Source: Chionis minor
Taxonomy: Eukaryota; Chordata; Aves; Charadriiformes; Chionididae
DNA: 64,000 nt
Direction of reading: 5' to 3'
Assembly (NCBI GenBank): GCA_013398295.1
Contig: VZSF01009842.1
Location: 62,001 to 126,000 of the forward strand
Shown piece by piece: positions 26,901-39,500 of the stretch (within the stretch, counting starts at the first letter, position 1; each line of letters starts with the position of its first letter). The notes under the pieces were generated by a model, which was not told where the DNA came from, did no database searches, and saw only the letters and a list, made by a program, of their open reading frames with translations. The translations under genes and the position numbers were made by a program.

Positions 26901-27429
26901 TTCCTCTTCCCTTCCCTGCTTGCTGGTGCTGTGTCCCCTTCTGAGAATACCAAATCTATACTTTCTCTCCCGCCGTTCCCCACTTCTTCCTCACAGCAGC
27001 AAATAGGAAAGACAGAGCCTGAGGCCCCAGGGCCCATCCTCATGGCATTTCTCTGGAAGGGGCATGGAGATTTTCAAGGAGCAGAATTACACTGCGAGTA
27101 CCTAGAAATGAGAGAGCCTGGATGTAAAGTGGTGCTTATATCCTGCATAAAGTATAAAAAACCAAACAGACAAAAAAAGCCCCAAACCAACAAACACCTT
27201 TGAATGGCACTAGAGACCAGCAGGAAATGTTTGTTTTGGAGCCTGTATTGATGCAGTGGTTTTTCCTGGTTTAACCACAGGTTCCAGAGTGAATGTGTGG
27301 CAGGACACCAAGGCATGATCTTCCTCTGGCATATCTGCAGCTCCAGGGAGAGTCGTGCAAAGGAGGCCTACAGAGAGTGGAAGCAAGGACGGGTAGCCTA
27401 GGAGGAATAGAGAGAAACCGTCCGAGCAG
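26901..27429. other. Flank of CpG island up to the first CR1
   Basis: GC content falls quickly beyond 26,900. No splice-bounded coding segment is recognisable on either strand. Confidence 0.45.
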
Positions 27430-29269
27430 CCAGGGGTTAGGTTAGGCAAGCTAAAGCCCAGATAGAGTTAAATGTGGCCAGAGACATCAAGAGCAACGAG
27501 AAAAACTTATGTGTGTCAAGTGATAAAAGGAAGACTAGGGAAGATGTGGGCGCTTTCTGGAAAGAAACAGGAGACCTGGTCACCAGGGGTATGGAGAATG
27601 CTGAGGTACTCAATGACTTTTTTGCCTCAGTCTTCACTGGCAGGGACTCTAACCACACTGTCCAAGTTGCAGAAGGCAAAGGCATATAGGCGAGAATGAA
27701 GAACCACACACTGTAGGTGAAGATCAAGTACAAGACTGTCTAAGGAACCCAAAGGTACACAAGTCTATGGGACCTGATGAAATCCATCCTTGGGTCCAGA
27801 GGGAACTGGCAGAGAAAGCTGCTAAGCCGCTTTCTAATTATATTTGAAAAGTTGTGGTAGCCTGGTGAAATTCCCACTGACTGGAAAATCCCCATTTTTA
27901 AAAAGAAGACCAAGGGAACTACAGGCCAGTCAGTCTCACCTCTGTGACCAGCAAGGTCATGGAGCAGATCCTCCTGGAAACCCTGCTAAAGCACATGAAA
28001 AATTAAGAGGTGATTGGTAACAGCCAACATGGCTTCACCAAATTCTGACAAATTCAGTAGCTGACTACAACAGGGTTACAGCGTTGGTGGATAAAGGGAG
28101 AGCAACTGATGTCATCTGCTTGGACTTAGGCAAAGCATTTTACACTGTCCATCATATGATGGACAACATCTCTAAATTGGAGAGACATGGATTTGACAGA
28201 TGGACCATTCTGTAGATAAAGAACTGGCTGGATGGCCACACTCAAAGGATTGCAGTCAACAGCTCAATGTCCAAGTGGAAAACAGTGATGAGTGGCATTC
28301 CTGAGGGGTTGGTACTGGGACTGGTGCTGTTTAACACTTTTGTTGGCAACATGGACAGTGGGATTGAGTGCACCCTCATCAAGTTTGTCAATGACACCAA
28401 GCTGTGTGGCACAGTCAACACACTGGAGGGAAGGGATGCCATCCAGAGGGACCTGGACAGGCTTGAGAGGTGGGTCTGTGCGAACGTCATGAAGTTCAAC
28501 AAGGCCAAGTACAAGGTCGTGCACCTGGGTCGGGGCAATCCCATGCACAAATACAGGCTGGGCAGAGAATGGATTGAGAGCAGCCCTGAGGAAAAGCACT
28601 TGGGGGCATTGGTGGATGAGTTCAACATGAGTCAGCAATGCACACTTGCAGCCCAGAAGGCCAACTGCATCCTGGGCTGCATCAAAAGAAGTGTGGCCAG
28701 CAGGTCTAAGGAGCTGGTTCTGCCCCTCTACTCTGCTCTGGTGAGACTCCACCAGGAATACTGTGTCCAGCTTTGGAGCCCCCAACGTAAGAAGGACATG
28801 GGCCTCTTGGAATAAGTCCAGGGGAGGGCCAGGAAGATGATCATGGGGCTGGAGCACCTCTCCTATGAAGACAGGCTGAGAGAGTTGGGGTTGTTCAGCC
28901 TGGAGAAGAGAAGACTCCATGGAGGCCTCATAGCAGCCTTCCAGTATCTAAAGGGGGCCCACCAGAAAGATGGAGAGGGACTTTTTACAAGGGCATGTAG
29001 TGATAGGACAAGGGGCAATGACTTCAAACTGGTAGAGGGTAGATTTAGATTAGATGTTAGGAAGGAATTTTTCACTCTGCAGGTGGTGAGGCAGTGGAAC
29101 AGGTTGCCTAGGGAAGCTGTGGATGCCCCATCCCTGGAAGTGTTCAAGGCCACAGTTGGATGGGGCTTTGAGCAGCCTTGTCTAGTAGTAGGTGTCCTTG
29201 CCCATGGCAAGGGGATGGAACTAGATGATCTTAAAGGTCCTTTCCAACCTAAACCATTCTATGATTCTA
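27430..29269 (+). mobile_element. CR1 LINE, 1.8 kb, decayed
   Basis: 5'-truncated within ORF2. The early part encodes the linker between endonuclease and reverse transcriptase ([20 protein letters not shown], then [14 protein letters not shown]). The later part encodes the RT C-terminal half ([20 protein letters not shown]; the usual ADD catalytic box reads VND here) and the region after it ([20 protein letters not shown]). Stops and frameshifts break it, for example at about 27,690, 28,215 and 28,813. The 3' end has CCATTCTATGATTCTA. Not functional. Confidence 0.92.
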
Positions 29270-29284
29270 AAACACGATAACTGT

Positions 29285-29510
29285 AAATGATAACCCTTTA
29301 GGAAAAATTTTTTTGCCGAAAGGGTTATCAAAAATTGGAACAGGCTGCCCGGGGAAGTGGTGGACTCACCATACCTGAAGGTATTTAAAAGACAGGTAGA
29401 TGTGGTGCTGAGGGACATGGTTTAGTGGTGGTTTCAGCAGTGTTAGGTTTATGGTTGGCATGATGATCTTAAAGGTCCCTTCCAACTTGGGTGATTCTAT
29501 GCGTATTCTA
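29285..29510 (+). mobile_element. CR1 LINE 3' fragment, second subfamily
   Basis: It directly follows the previous CR1 and repeats the 3'-end text in a more diverged form: GGAACAGGCTGCCCGGGGA, then GATGATCTTAAAGGTCCC and GGTGATTCTATG. It therefore belongs to an older insertion next to or partly beneath the larger copy. Confidence 0.8.
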
Positions 29511-32345
29511 AATGCATCACCTTACCAGTTGTCCTGACCACCAGTAACAGTGACTTTCCTGGAGCCAGAAAGTAGGGAAGAAATCTGAGGAAGAGTTTTC
29601 TACTAACAAGTACTGTCAGAAACAGCTCTCCCTTTCGGGATGACCAGGTTTGTGTTGGTATCACATGCGGGGCAGGGGCAATGCAGCTCTCCCAGGCCTC
29701 TGAAGTAAGCATTTTTCTCTGCACCTTCCCTTCCTGAGCGCAGTGCTGCAGAGTAACATGGCTGTGGCACCGCACCTAGTATCCCTATGGACCCTGCTCC
29801 TAAGCTGGCAGAATGATAGAGGCTGAAGAGTTTCTTTATTCTGAAAACAGGACACCTCGTTGCTGAGGAAGTGAATGCTGTTCTTTTCATGCACATACAT
29901 GACAGGTATAAAAAAACCACATGGGTTTCACATGGGGTCACATGACACAGCAACCCAGCACCCATGGTACAATACAGCCATCAAGCAAGGGAGCAGTTTG
30001 GGGCTGCAAGTCTCCAAGCAGCAAGAGATAGGATGGCATTCGTTTGCCAGTATTCATGTTTACCAGCACCATGTTTGCATTTTGTGAAACTTGGCTTGAT
30101 AGCAAGCTGTAGCATAGCTCAGCAAGAGAGAGGCAGACATTTGTATTAGCAGATATTCCATGTTACTGCAGCCATGGGATAATCTCTACTTTTGCTCCAT
30201 TCAGGGAAGATGACCAAAAAAATTACAGGATCAGCCACTTGTTGTTCCTGTTACCTACAACCAGTCCTCGCTTCTCCTTCACTTTCCTTCTGCTCCTGCC
30301 CTCTCTTCTTTCCCTACCCAGTCCCAAAATGCTTCAGCCTCTGATTTCTCTGCTCATACTATTGAGATAACACGTCATAAGAGAGTTCACAGATGCACCA
30401 CAGCAGTACTTAAGAAGCCACGGTGTTCAAAACTTAACTCTGCCACCCCACACTGGCAGAAACATTTCTAGTACGGTGCTTCCGCTGTCCTTCAGAACGT
30501 TGTCTGTTTGGGAACCAGGGAGCTGATGGCAGTGTAGCTGCAAGCAACATGTTAACATCTTAGCTCACATACCCTGAAAGACTGACAGGCTTGATTTCTT
30601 CTCAGCAGGTTTCTCTTTTGAAGAAGGGGCTGCGGCATCTGCCTCTGACCCCTAAGGAGGATATCTTAGAGGGGCTACTGCAGTGCCTGAGGGTTAAGAG
30701 GTCTTTATGAAGGAAGGAGGTGAGGCAGGTACTGTCGGAATGTACTGTCTGTTATGGAAAGGTTCCACCTGAATGGACAGCTGAATGCAAGCCCTGCAGA
30801 GGCTTGGGCAGAGGCAGGGGAAGAGCTCTACCATTCAGCGGGTGCTTGACTTTGACAGATTGGGCAGGGGAGTGTGGCCTGGGAAACCTTATCAGCAAAT
30901 ACATCAAGTTACTGATAGCTCTCATTGCCTAGCGATGAATTGCTAATAGCCAGCTTTACTTCATTCACAATCCTTTTCTGAGAAAGATGAAGTAGGCTAT
31001 GCATAGGAACTCTTAAATTATCCACTATTCCACTATGCTTGCATGTGGCACAAAGTGCTAATGGAAAATAGTGTTTGTTCCTAGGGTTTTTGTGTACACA
31101 CTAGGGCAATACTTGAATCGTTTTCACCCTATAAGTGCCTGACCTAAGAGCAGTGAATATTCCTGGTATTAAATTACTTACCTTGTAGATCAATTTAAAA
31201 ATGTGCAAATGCTAAGCCACTTGAAACAGAATTGATCCTTACGATGTACCAACCAACGAACACCATGACATGCCTGGAAACTAAATACACACACATAAAA
31301 TTTACCTTTTGTCCTTTAAAAGGTGTTTTTTATTGCCCAGCCAAAGGTGCCAGATTTTAAAACCAGTCATTAATTTAGATTTGCAATGACTTAATCGGTC
31401 ATTATGAGTAGAGGCCCTAAGGTCTAATAGCCTTCCTGCTTATAAAATCAAAATGAAGAGTACAATTCACATACAAGTGTGGAATTAGAAATTTAATTTA
31501 GTGCCAGTTTTGAACTCTGGTCTAAAAATGCCTGTTATTTATAACAGAAAATAAACTTGTGCTAAACAAAAAAAACACCAACACAATTCAGTTGCACTTT
31601 GACAGAATGCTACATCTAGCATTAAGACTCCTACAGTCAGATTTTTAAAAGAAATATGATGCAGTCACTGATCCAGCATGAACTTACTCATTTCAAATTG
31701 GTTTTGAACTCTGGACAAGTTATGTTACTTTTGGCAAGCTTTTTTACCAAATCGAGTACTGTTTGTTCATGGCCCTCTTAAATTTATGCCCAATCAGGTA
31801 ATAGGTTCTCCTATAGCCATCATAGGATAATAAACTCTGCGTATGCCAACGTAACATCACACAAACTGGGTCACACGTGCACTGACCTGACGCCTGTGTA
31901 GGACAGTTACCAGGGATTGTGGAACCAGAGTGGGAGTCACCCTTGCAGCAGCACGGCTGGGATCCTTCACAGTACCCTTCATATCCTCCTCTATGCAGAC
32001 CACCTAGTACATTTTTGCTCAAGTAAGAGAACATTTCTTACCTGTTACAACAATACCAACGAGAAGCCCAAAGGTAACTTCCAAAGCTAGCTAGCTGCAT
32101 TAACACTTTTTTTTTTTTTAACATAACCTTCAGCCTGCCAAATAAAACCATCTCAAAAGCTTAAAGAATTAGCAAGGTGGCTCAGCGCTAATCCACTAAG
32201 AGTAAGAGCAGGCATTGGGAAAGGTCTTACCAACAACCAGAAGGCAGTAAATTATCAGTTTTCTGCAGAACAGTCAGGATGACACCTGCAATGTACCCAG
32301 CATGAGTTCTTCAGGGGCTGGCCCAAAACTAACCTGCAACCCTTT
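29511..32345. other. Intergenic stretch, no gene recognised
   Basis: This lies between two CR1 insertions on the PCNT-DIP2A side. Short open frames on both strands lack conserved sequence or splice context. I see no RNA gene or repeat family, only short A and T runs (for example 32,109-32,119). Confidence 0.55.
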
Positions 32346-33512
32346 TTCGTCATCTACCTGGACTTAAGCAAAGCATTTGACACTGTCCCGCATGACATCC
32401 TGGTCTCCAAATTGGAGAGTCACGGGTTCGATGAATGGACCACTCGGTGGATAAGGAACTGGCTGGATGGCCGCACTCAAAGGGTTGTGGTTAATGGGTC
32501 AATGTCCACGTGGCGGCCAGTGACGAGTGGTGTCCCGCAAGGGTCAGTACTGGGACCAGTGCTATTTAACATCTTTGTTGGAGACATGGACAGTGGGATC
32601 GAGTGCACCCTCAGCAAGTTTGCCGATGACACCAAGCTCGGTGGCGCGGTTGACACACTGGAGGGAAGGGATGCCATCCAGAGGGACCTGGACAGGCTTG
32701 AGAGGTGGGCTAATGCAAATGGCATGAAGTTCAACCAAGCCAAGTGCAGAGTCCTACACCTGGGACGTGGCAATCCCAGGCATAAATACAGGCTGGGCAG
32801 AGAATGGCTGGAGAGCAGCCCTGAGGAGAAGGACTTGGGAGTGCTCATGGATGAGAAGCTCAACATGAGCCGGCAGTGCGCGCTGGCAGCCCAGAAAGCC
32901 AACCGTATCCTGGGTTGCATCAAAAGAAGCGTGGCCAGCAGGGCACGGGAGGTGATTCTCCCCCTCTACTCTGCGCTTGTGAGACCCCACCTGGAGTACT
33001 GTGTCCAGCTCTGGAGTCCTCAACATAGAAAGGACATCGAACTGTTGGAACAGGTCCAGCGAAGGGCCACTAAGATGATTAGAGGGATGGAGCACCTCTC
33101 CTATGAGGACAGGCTGAGAGAGCTGGGGCTGTTCAGCCTGGAGAAGAGAAGGCTCCGGGGAGACCTGAGAGCAGCCTTTCAGTATCCGAAGGGAGCCTAC
33201 AGGAGAGCTGGAGAGGGACTCTTTGTCAGGAAATCTAGTGATAGGACAAGGGGTAATGGTTTTAAATTGGAAGAGGGGAGACTTCGATTAGATATTAGGA
33301 AGAAGTTCTTTACTGTGAGGGTGGTGAGGCACTGGAACAGGTTGCCCAGAGAAGTTGTGGATGCCCCGTCCCTGGAAGTGTTTAAGGCCACAGTGGGATG
33401 GGGCTTTGAGCAACCTGCTCTAGTGAGAGGTGTCCCTGCCCATGGCAGGGGGGTTGGAACTTGATGATCTTTAAGGTCCCTTCCAACTCTAACCATTCTA
33501 TGATTCTGTGAT
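32346..33512 (+). mobile_element. CR1 LINE, youngest copy in window, 5'-truncated
   Basis: The copy starts inside the reverse transcriptase at [18 protein letters not shown] (motif A) and runs to the 3' terminus ACCATTCTATGATTCTGTGA. The coding frame is uninterrupted through motif C ([10 protein letters not shown]) to the ORF2 stop at 33,464. The lack of stops suggests a recent insertion compared with the other copies. The 5' truncation removes the endonuclease and the fingers, so it cannot move by itself. Confidence 0.93.
32412..33464 (+). pseudogene. CR1 ORF2 C-terminal fragment (reverse transcriptase), open
   Basis: About 350 codons are open and remain in frame upstream to at least 32,347. 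The fragment contains the [16 protein letters not shown] motif, the catalytic FADD box and the CR1 C-terminal domain ([20 protein letters not shown], then [18 protein letters not shown]). It lacks the N-terminal endonuclease and has no start codon of its own, so I class it as a dead fragment in an intact frame. Confidence 0.85.
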
Positions 33513-35283
33513 TAACCTGGAAAGCACCATGCGGCTCCTAGAAGCACATTTGCCTCTGAAACTGGCAAGGTTGCCTAAAGGGTGGCCAGGCTGAGAGCAG
33601 ACATGGCAGGAGCACCCACCACCAAAGTTACAGGGCTGTCTGAGGGTGGCTTTGCAGTTGCCTGAGCCTGAACTGCATGGTGTCCAGCCTGCTTGCTGCG
33701 CTCCAATTCTGCTGGTGACTCAGGAACGCAGCCTTGGATGCTTCCACCACTGAATGATAATAATACACAGACTTCTCAGGTACAGCACTTTGTCATGCTA
33801 GGTTCCAATCAACCCAGAGACCGAAGCACCTGTTGCGGAGTTACAAGTACTAGGGGCAGTCCAGTCCCTCCAGTAGAGACTCTTCCTTCACCAAGGGCTG
33901 GTATCTCCATAGCATTTCCTCCACACAGCACAGAAGCTCTTGGCACAGCTCACCTTCCCCATGGAAAGGCCATCAGTGCAAACAGCTCCTCTTCCCTACC
34001 ACTCACACCAGCCTCTTGTCCTACCCAGCTTCTTGGAGGCCAGGCTCGTCTATTTTTTAAGTGCATGTATATATACGCACACCCCCCCCCCCCATGGGTT
34101 TTTTTTAGAGAACAAAATGGTGATCTGAGAGATAAACAAGGGCCTGCCAAGACCAATATTGGACAAAAGCAGTAAAATAAATGTATCAATCTCAAACAAA
34201 TGCCAATATGAAATTGTCAAATATCCTGTAGACACAAATATTTTAATAGGCTGTAGTAGAATAATTTGCCTCCAGAAGAGATTTTTTTGATACCCCAAAG
34301 TTAAAGACCACGTATGCTTCAAAGGTGGAGATTTCATGTTTCTAGACTCTTAAAATACTTCTGGTATTACAATTCTGCCTATACTTTTTCTAAAGAAAAA
34401 GAAAGAAAGGAATGAATCTTAGATTATCCCAAGAAACACTTGGCTTCTGTGAAATACGACAACAAATACCATGTATAAATATCACAGAAAGAAGTCTTAT
34501 TCAGCATGATATTTAGAATCTCTCATTTTTGCACTTGAGACATTATGACTGGAAATGGGTGTACCACCAGAATGCCTCTTCTTTTCTCTCCTCTGACCAG
34601 CAATTTAACATGCATTTGGAACTGCCTCCCTGAAAGGTACCTCCAGCACAAGGGCAGTACTGGGCAGAGCTAGGATTTGCAATAGGGAGTTTCACTTATA
34701 TTAGGGATAGATACAGTTTAGGGGTTTTGTTTATTTGTTTTTGACAACAATGCATACAGTTAAACCGAAGTTATAAGCCTTTTGAATTAGGAAAATGAAG
34801 GTAAAAGGATCCAGACTAAATAGGACAGATAACTACCAGCAGTCCAAGAATTGCATTAAAAACTTCTAATTCAGCACTTCTAAGCTTTACTTATTTCTCT
34901 TCTAACCCGACTATTTGCACTTTAGACTGAACTTAAATATCTGCTTTCCTGCATTGACTCTGTTTATTTTCCCATTTAGAAACACTAGTCTAATCCAAAT
35001 CTATTTTGGAAACAATTTATTTTTTTAAAGTTCCTAAACATGTAAGCATTTCTGTAACACAGGTGTTCCGCTTTGCCAAGCGTCAAGAGGCAGCCTCTTT
35101 TCAGGCTACTCTCTCGGAGTCTCTGAGAGGGAGAGGCAAGGGTGCAGCCAGCTGAGTTCAGCTGTTTCCAAGCTGCTTGTAAGTCTTCCAGGAGAAGATT
35201 GGTGCGCTTCTATCTCACTAGTTCCAGCATGGGTTTGCTCATATGTACACTAGCATCCATTACCTTTATTGAAATCCTCATGC
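33513..35283. other. Intergenic stretch, no gene recognised
   Basis: It has a C run at 34,082-34,093 and a T-rich patch, with no protein family or mobile element that I recognise. Confidence 0.5.
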
Positions 35284-35758
35284 GTTCAGTTTTGGGCCCC
35301 TCACTACAACAAAGACATTGAGGTGCTGCAGCATGTCTAGAGAAGGGCAATAAAGCTGGTGAAGGGTCTGGAGCACAAGTCTTATGAGGAGCAGCTGAGG
35401 GAACTGGGCTTGTTTACCCTGGAGAAAAGGAGGCTGAGGGCAGACCTGACCGCTCTCTACAGCTACCTGAAAGGAGTCTGTAGTGAGGTTGGGGTTGATC
35501 TCCCAAGTAACAAGCAATAGGACCAGAGGAAATTGACTCAAGTTGCACCAGGAGAGGTTTAGATGGGATATTAGGAAAATTTTCTTCACAGAAAGGGTTG
35601 CCAAGCATTGAAACAGGCTGCCCAGGGAAGCAGTGGAATTGTCATCTTTGGAGGTATTTGAGACAGGTAGACGTGGTTTGGTCGTGGTTTTGTCAGTGTT
35701 AGGTTAATGGCTGGACTCGATGATCTTAAAGGTCTCTTCCAATCTAGGTGATTCTATG
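35284..35758 (+). mobile_element. CR1 LINE 3' fragment, old
   Basis: About 475 bases with the CR1 post-RT and 3'UTR text: FGPLTTTKTLRCCSMS-like then the GGCTGCCCAGGGAAGCAG block, ending TCCAATCTAGGTGATTCTATGA. Several stops and indels mark it as old. Its 3' end matches the subfamily of the 29,285-29,510 fragment rather than the young copy. Confidence 0.85.
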
Positions 35759-36334
35759 AAAATCTAACGTGCATTTGACTTTCCAAGCAGGCACAGATTC
35801 ATTATATTGCATGAATTCAGTCAAACCAAATAGATCACACATGCATAGCTCAGTCACAGAAGAGCTCAAGGAGTAGTAGCTTGACACTGAATTGGAATGT
35901 GATGAGAAGGACTGAGGGGAGACTATTTATTGCAAAACCAGAAGAGCAAACCCTAAATTCACAGAAGGCTACGTGTATCTTTGATATTTGGGAGAGTATT
36001 TTAGCTGGTTTTGTTAGAATGTTCCTACAGAAATATAAAAACCCAAACAATTTTACGAACAGCGACTAAGTAAATAGGTAAGGTGGAAACAAATAACCAC
36101 ACAATGTAAGCATTCACTAATAAAATGCCATTTTAATAACTTTTTTTTTACCTGCTATACACTATAGAAAAATAAACAACAAAGAGACTCTTTGCAACTT
36201 ACAATACAGTAATGCAGGCGCACTTCAGCTGTTAACTTAGTACTATTTCACATGAACAGGTACAACATTGTTCTTAGTGAGAAGTAATTTCTTCTTAAAG
36301 TACTAAAATATATGAAAAGAGTCATGTAAAAATC
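35759..36334. other. Short intergenic spacer after PCNT
   Basis: AT-rich sequence between the old CR1 fragment and the PCNT polyadenylation region. Nothing else is recognised. Confidence 0.5.
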
Positions 36335-36458
36335 TAATGCAAAAGCACTGCCCTTTATTCAGTTGCACAAGAGATTACACGTGCCTCCATTCAGCGTGGA
36401 CCAACTCGGAAGCAGTAACTCAGGGGGGTTCACAGTACAGATTTCAAAAGCGTTCTCA
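36335..36458 (-). other. PCNT: PCNT 3' untranslated region
   Basis: About 120 bases run from the TGA to shortly beyond the AATAAA at 36,359-36,354, so the 3'UTR is short. The cleavage site is estimated, not seen. Confidence 0.6.
36354..36359 (-). promoter_or_regulatory. Polyadenylation signal AATAAA of PCNT
   Basis: A canonical AATAAA on the minus strand lies about 100 bases after the stop codon and is the first one in that direction. Position and strand fit the PCNT mRNA end. T-rich sequence follows about 20 bases further on. Confidence 0.65.
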
Positions 36459-36502
36459 TCATTTTTTCATGTTTCTCTGGTGAACTGGGCCTGGAACTTG
36501 TC
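36459..36502 (-). CDS. PCNT: PCNT terminal micro-exon with stop
   Basis: The acceptor TATTTAAACTTAG opens a 44-nt coding piece. It completes a Gly codon and then reads QVPGPVHQRNMKK followed by TGA at 36,461-36,459. The preceding exon ends in phase 1, as required. The length of tail after QRLG is close to that of the human protein, but the residues are not obviously conserved. The intron to the previous exon is 3.8 kb and holds a solo LTR, so cDNA support would be welcome. Confidence 0.75.
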
Positions 36503-39500
36503 CTAAGTTTAAATAAAACAAATGAATATTAGAAAACTGTGTTATGAAGTAACTGGGTGCAGTTAGCAGCATGTAATTTCCTTCCACATGAGCTACACTG
36601 AAAGCAATTTCCATTTTCACGAGCCACCTAGGAACAATACAAAACAAGATTTGAAAGCTCACACATCCATCAAAGCAAACATTCACACACTAAGACCAGT
36701 GCTCAGTCGCAGGCCTACTTTACACACAGCAATAGGGTCACCCAGTTCAACTCTACCACTCTTGCAACAATTCAATAAGCATTCTGTGCTGGACAGCATC
36801 TTGTCACTGAGTAGATGTAAAGTTCATTAGAAACAGAGAAATCATTTTTCTCACAGCACTGTTCTAAAGGTTGCAATATCATTCTGTAATTCCTGACATC
36901 ATCATTCTGGTAACATGAAAATTACAAAAATGATATGCACTTTCCACAAAATTGCTGTTAATAGTGTCCCAGTTGTGGAATACTTGGCATAAAGCAAAAT
37001 ACCTTATTTCTAAGAAATGCTCTCAGATTTCAATGCTAAAATTTGTTTATCTATCTATATGTGCCATAAACAATTGCAGTATTTGGAGGAAAAAACCCCA
37101 AACCCCCACAAAGTTACAGTATTAAGGTTTCTAGGTAGAATCCTGCTGAGAACAATATTGTAGTTCCTATATGGAACTGTCACTGTAGCTGTTGACCTTA
37201 GCCATACTAGCAAGACTAGGATTTGTAAGCAAAGCTAGCTTTTTTTGGTTGGTTGGTTGGTTTTTAAACTTTTTTTTTTTTTAATTAGATCAACTGAGAG
37301 CACCAGAGTTGATGCCTAAAACAGGCAATGTTTTAGGCTTTCCCCAGAGCCATTGCCCAGCTATACCAAGCTCCTGTGAATGTTGACAAAGCCAAGATTC
37401 CTCTCTTTCTGGAGAAACACATAATTATCAAGCTTAATTTTTCAAAGTTAACACTAAAAATGTGTTAGGAATGCAACATGTAATCATAAAAAAATTGCCT
37501 TCAAAGTTAAAACTTAAGAATCATTATTTTTCCAAAAGCAGTGAAGTTAGTAGTCACAATTAGTAATGCCTTTTATAAACTGTGCAGAACCAAGTGAGAA
37601 CAAGACAGCACCTCTACAACATTGATTAAATCTTCAAACCTGGTACTGCTGAGGAGCCAGCGCAGCAGATGTGATTTGAATGAGCATCTGCAATGACTGC
37701 AGGGCCAGGAGTCACTATTTAGTGCTATGACCAGTGATTGAATCCCCACCTCTTCTCTAATAAAAATCACCACAGAGAGGATCTACTGATAATTAAGAAC
37801 AGAGAACTGACCAGCATTAAGACGACTGGTGATTGGCAGAGATTTTCCAGATACAGTCAAATATTTTTCTCATCTCAGCACAACCAATATAAACCCACAC
37901 ATCTTTGGGCAAAGGCTGAAGGACAATTACAGGAGGAAAGTCTGCCTGGGAAACAGCAGTTGACAATGGTTATGCTTAGATGAAAGAAATATTTAGGATG
38001 TACATGTGCAATGTGTGAAGGAATCCACATGGCCCTCCCATAGTGCCACAGCCAAATATTACCTGGTAATTTTGCCAGCTTTGGCTGAAATCACAGGGAG
38101 CCATGGGTGGTGGTTGGTGGAAGAAAGTAATCAGTGCTTGCCTAGAGATCAAGGATCATAGTGACCCAAAGGTAGCATGATGAAGTAAATTGATTGTGTG
38201 GATGAACAGCCAGAAGTAACATGGGGCAGGAACCAGCAATAGCAGATGAAGGGGATACAGGTTGGATGAAAACATCAATGGCATTATCTGACCTGACAGC
38301 CCATATTAGCTAAGACCAGGAAACTAGCAACATAAACCTAGATGGGTGAAGCAAACTTTGGGGAAGATGCTTCAAAGACCCTGGAGGAATAGCTGTCAGC
38401 AGGCTCTTCAGGAGGCACGCTAGAGCTTTGTGCTTCTCCCTAGTCCTGGGATGAAACTATGTATTATACCCCAATGTGGACCATGGTCATCATAATCCCA
38501 TCCGTATCAGTGATTTCACCTAACATGGGTGCCCTCCTGTCCTGGTTTGAGGTAAAACAGGATCAATTTTTTTTCAGTAACTCTGCTTTCTAACTAGGCC
38601 TCTTCTAACTGCTGAAATTGGAAGCATGTTGTGCAGAAAACTGCACTCTCTCACAGTGATAAGACCCATGTTTATAGCTGATGCCAAGGCATGGTATGCA
38701 GAGAGGCCCTTGCTTATACTTATTGCGATAATGACCAAGGCCAGACACCTTGTTATTTGCCCCATTGGAGGGTCGGAAGCGGAAAAGCGTAGAGGGGTCC
38801 CACCTGTGGGAAGGAGCAGACAGGACAGGTGACCCAAACCTGACCAAACAGTGCATTCCATCCCATCTGCATCATGCTCAGTATAAAAGCTGAGGGATCA
38901 AAGGGTCAGCCCTCTGGCTCTTTTTGTTCTTCAGTGGCCGGCATCTGAGGAGCACTCGGTCTGTTCGTCTGCCTTTGATCCTGACCCATGTGTTCCTGAA
39001 TCCAGTTCCCTTCTGTCGCTGAGTCCAGTCTGGGACTTCCACAGTGCCTGCTGGTGATGTGACTGTCATCCTGGGAGCTTGATTCAGTTTTGTATATATT
39101 TCATTCTTTTCTTTTTATTATTTTATTCTTTATATTTCATTTAGTTCTTACTAAACTAGTCTCTCTTCTCTTTCTCCCGCTTGGCAGGAGAGAAGGAACA
39201 TCTGTCACTTGGGTTACTTAGGCCAATCCAGCCCAAACCACGACACCTACCCCAGTCACCTGCTGGGATTGGTGTGCAGGAACATGACTTCTCCTGGCAC
39301 AGCCAGGTGCTGCATGTGCAGGCTCTGTGTGCATGTGCGTGGATATTGTAAATATCATGTTGCTGTTTAAGTTGCTGCCCTGCAGTGAGGAAGGCAGACA
39401 GCATGAGGCTGCCCCAGCAACACGATGGTTACATGTATAAACAAGGAACAGGTTATCTTTGTATTTGGTCTAGCACAAATGACACTGCAGCTGGAAGTCC

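Noticed and set aside
26051..27203. Long open frames on both strands over the CpG island
   Set aside because: They run through the N gap and are rich in Pro, Arg, Gly and Ala in every frame, as GC-rich DNA gives by chance. No protein family is recognisable.
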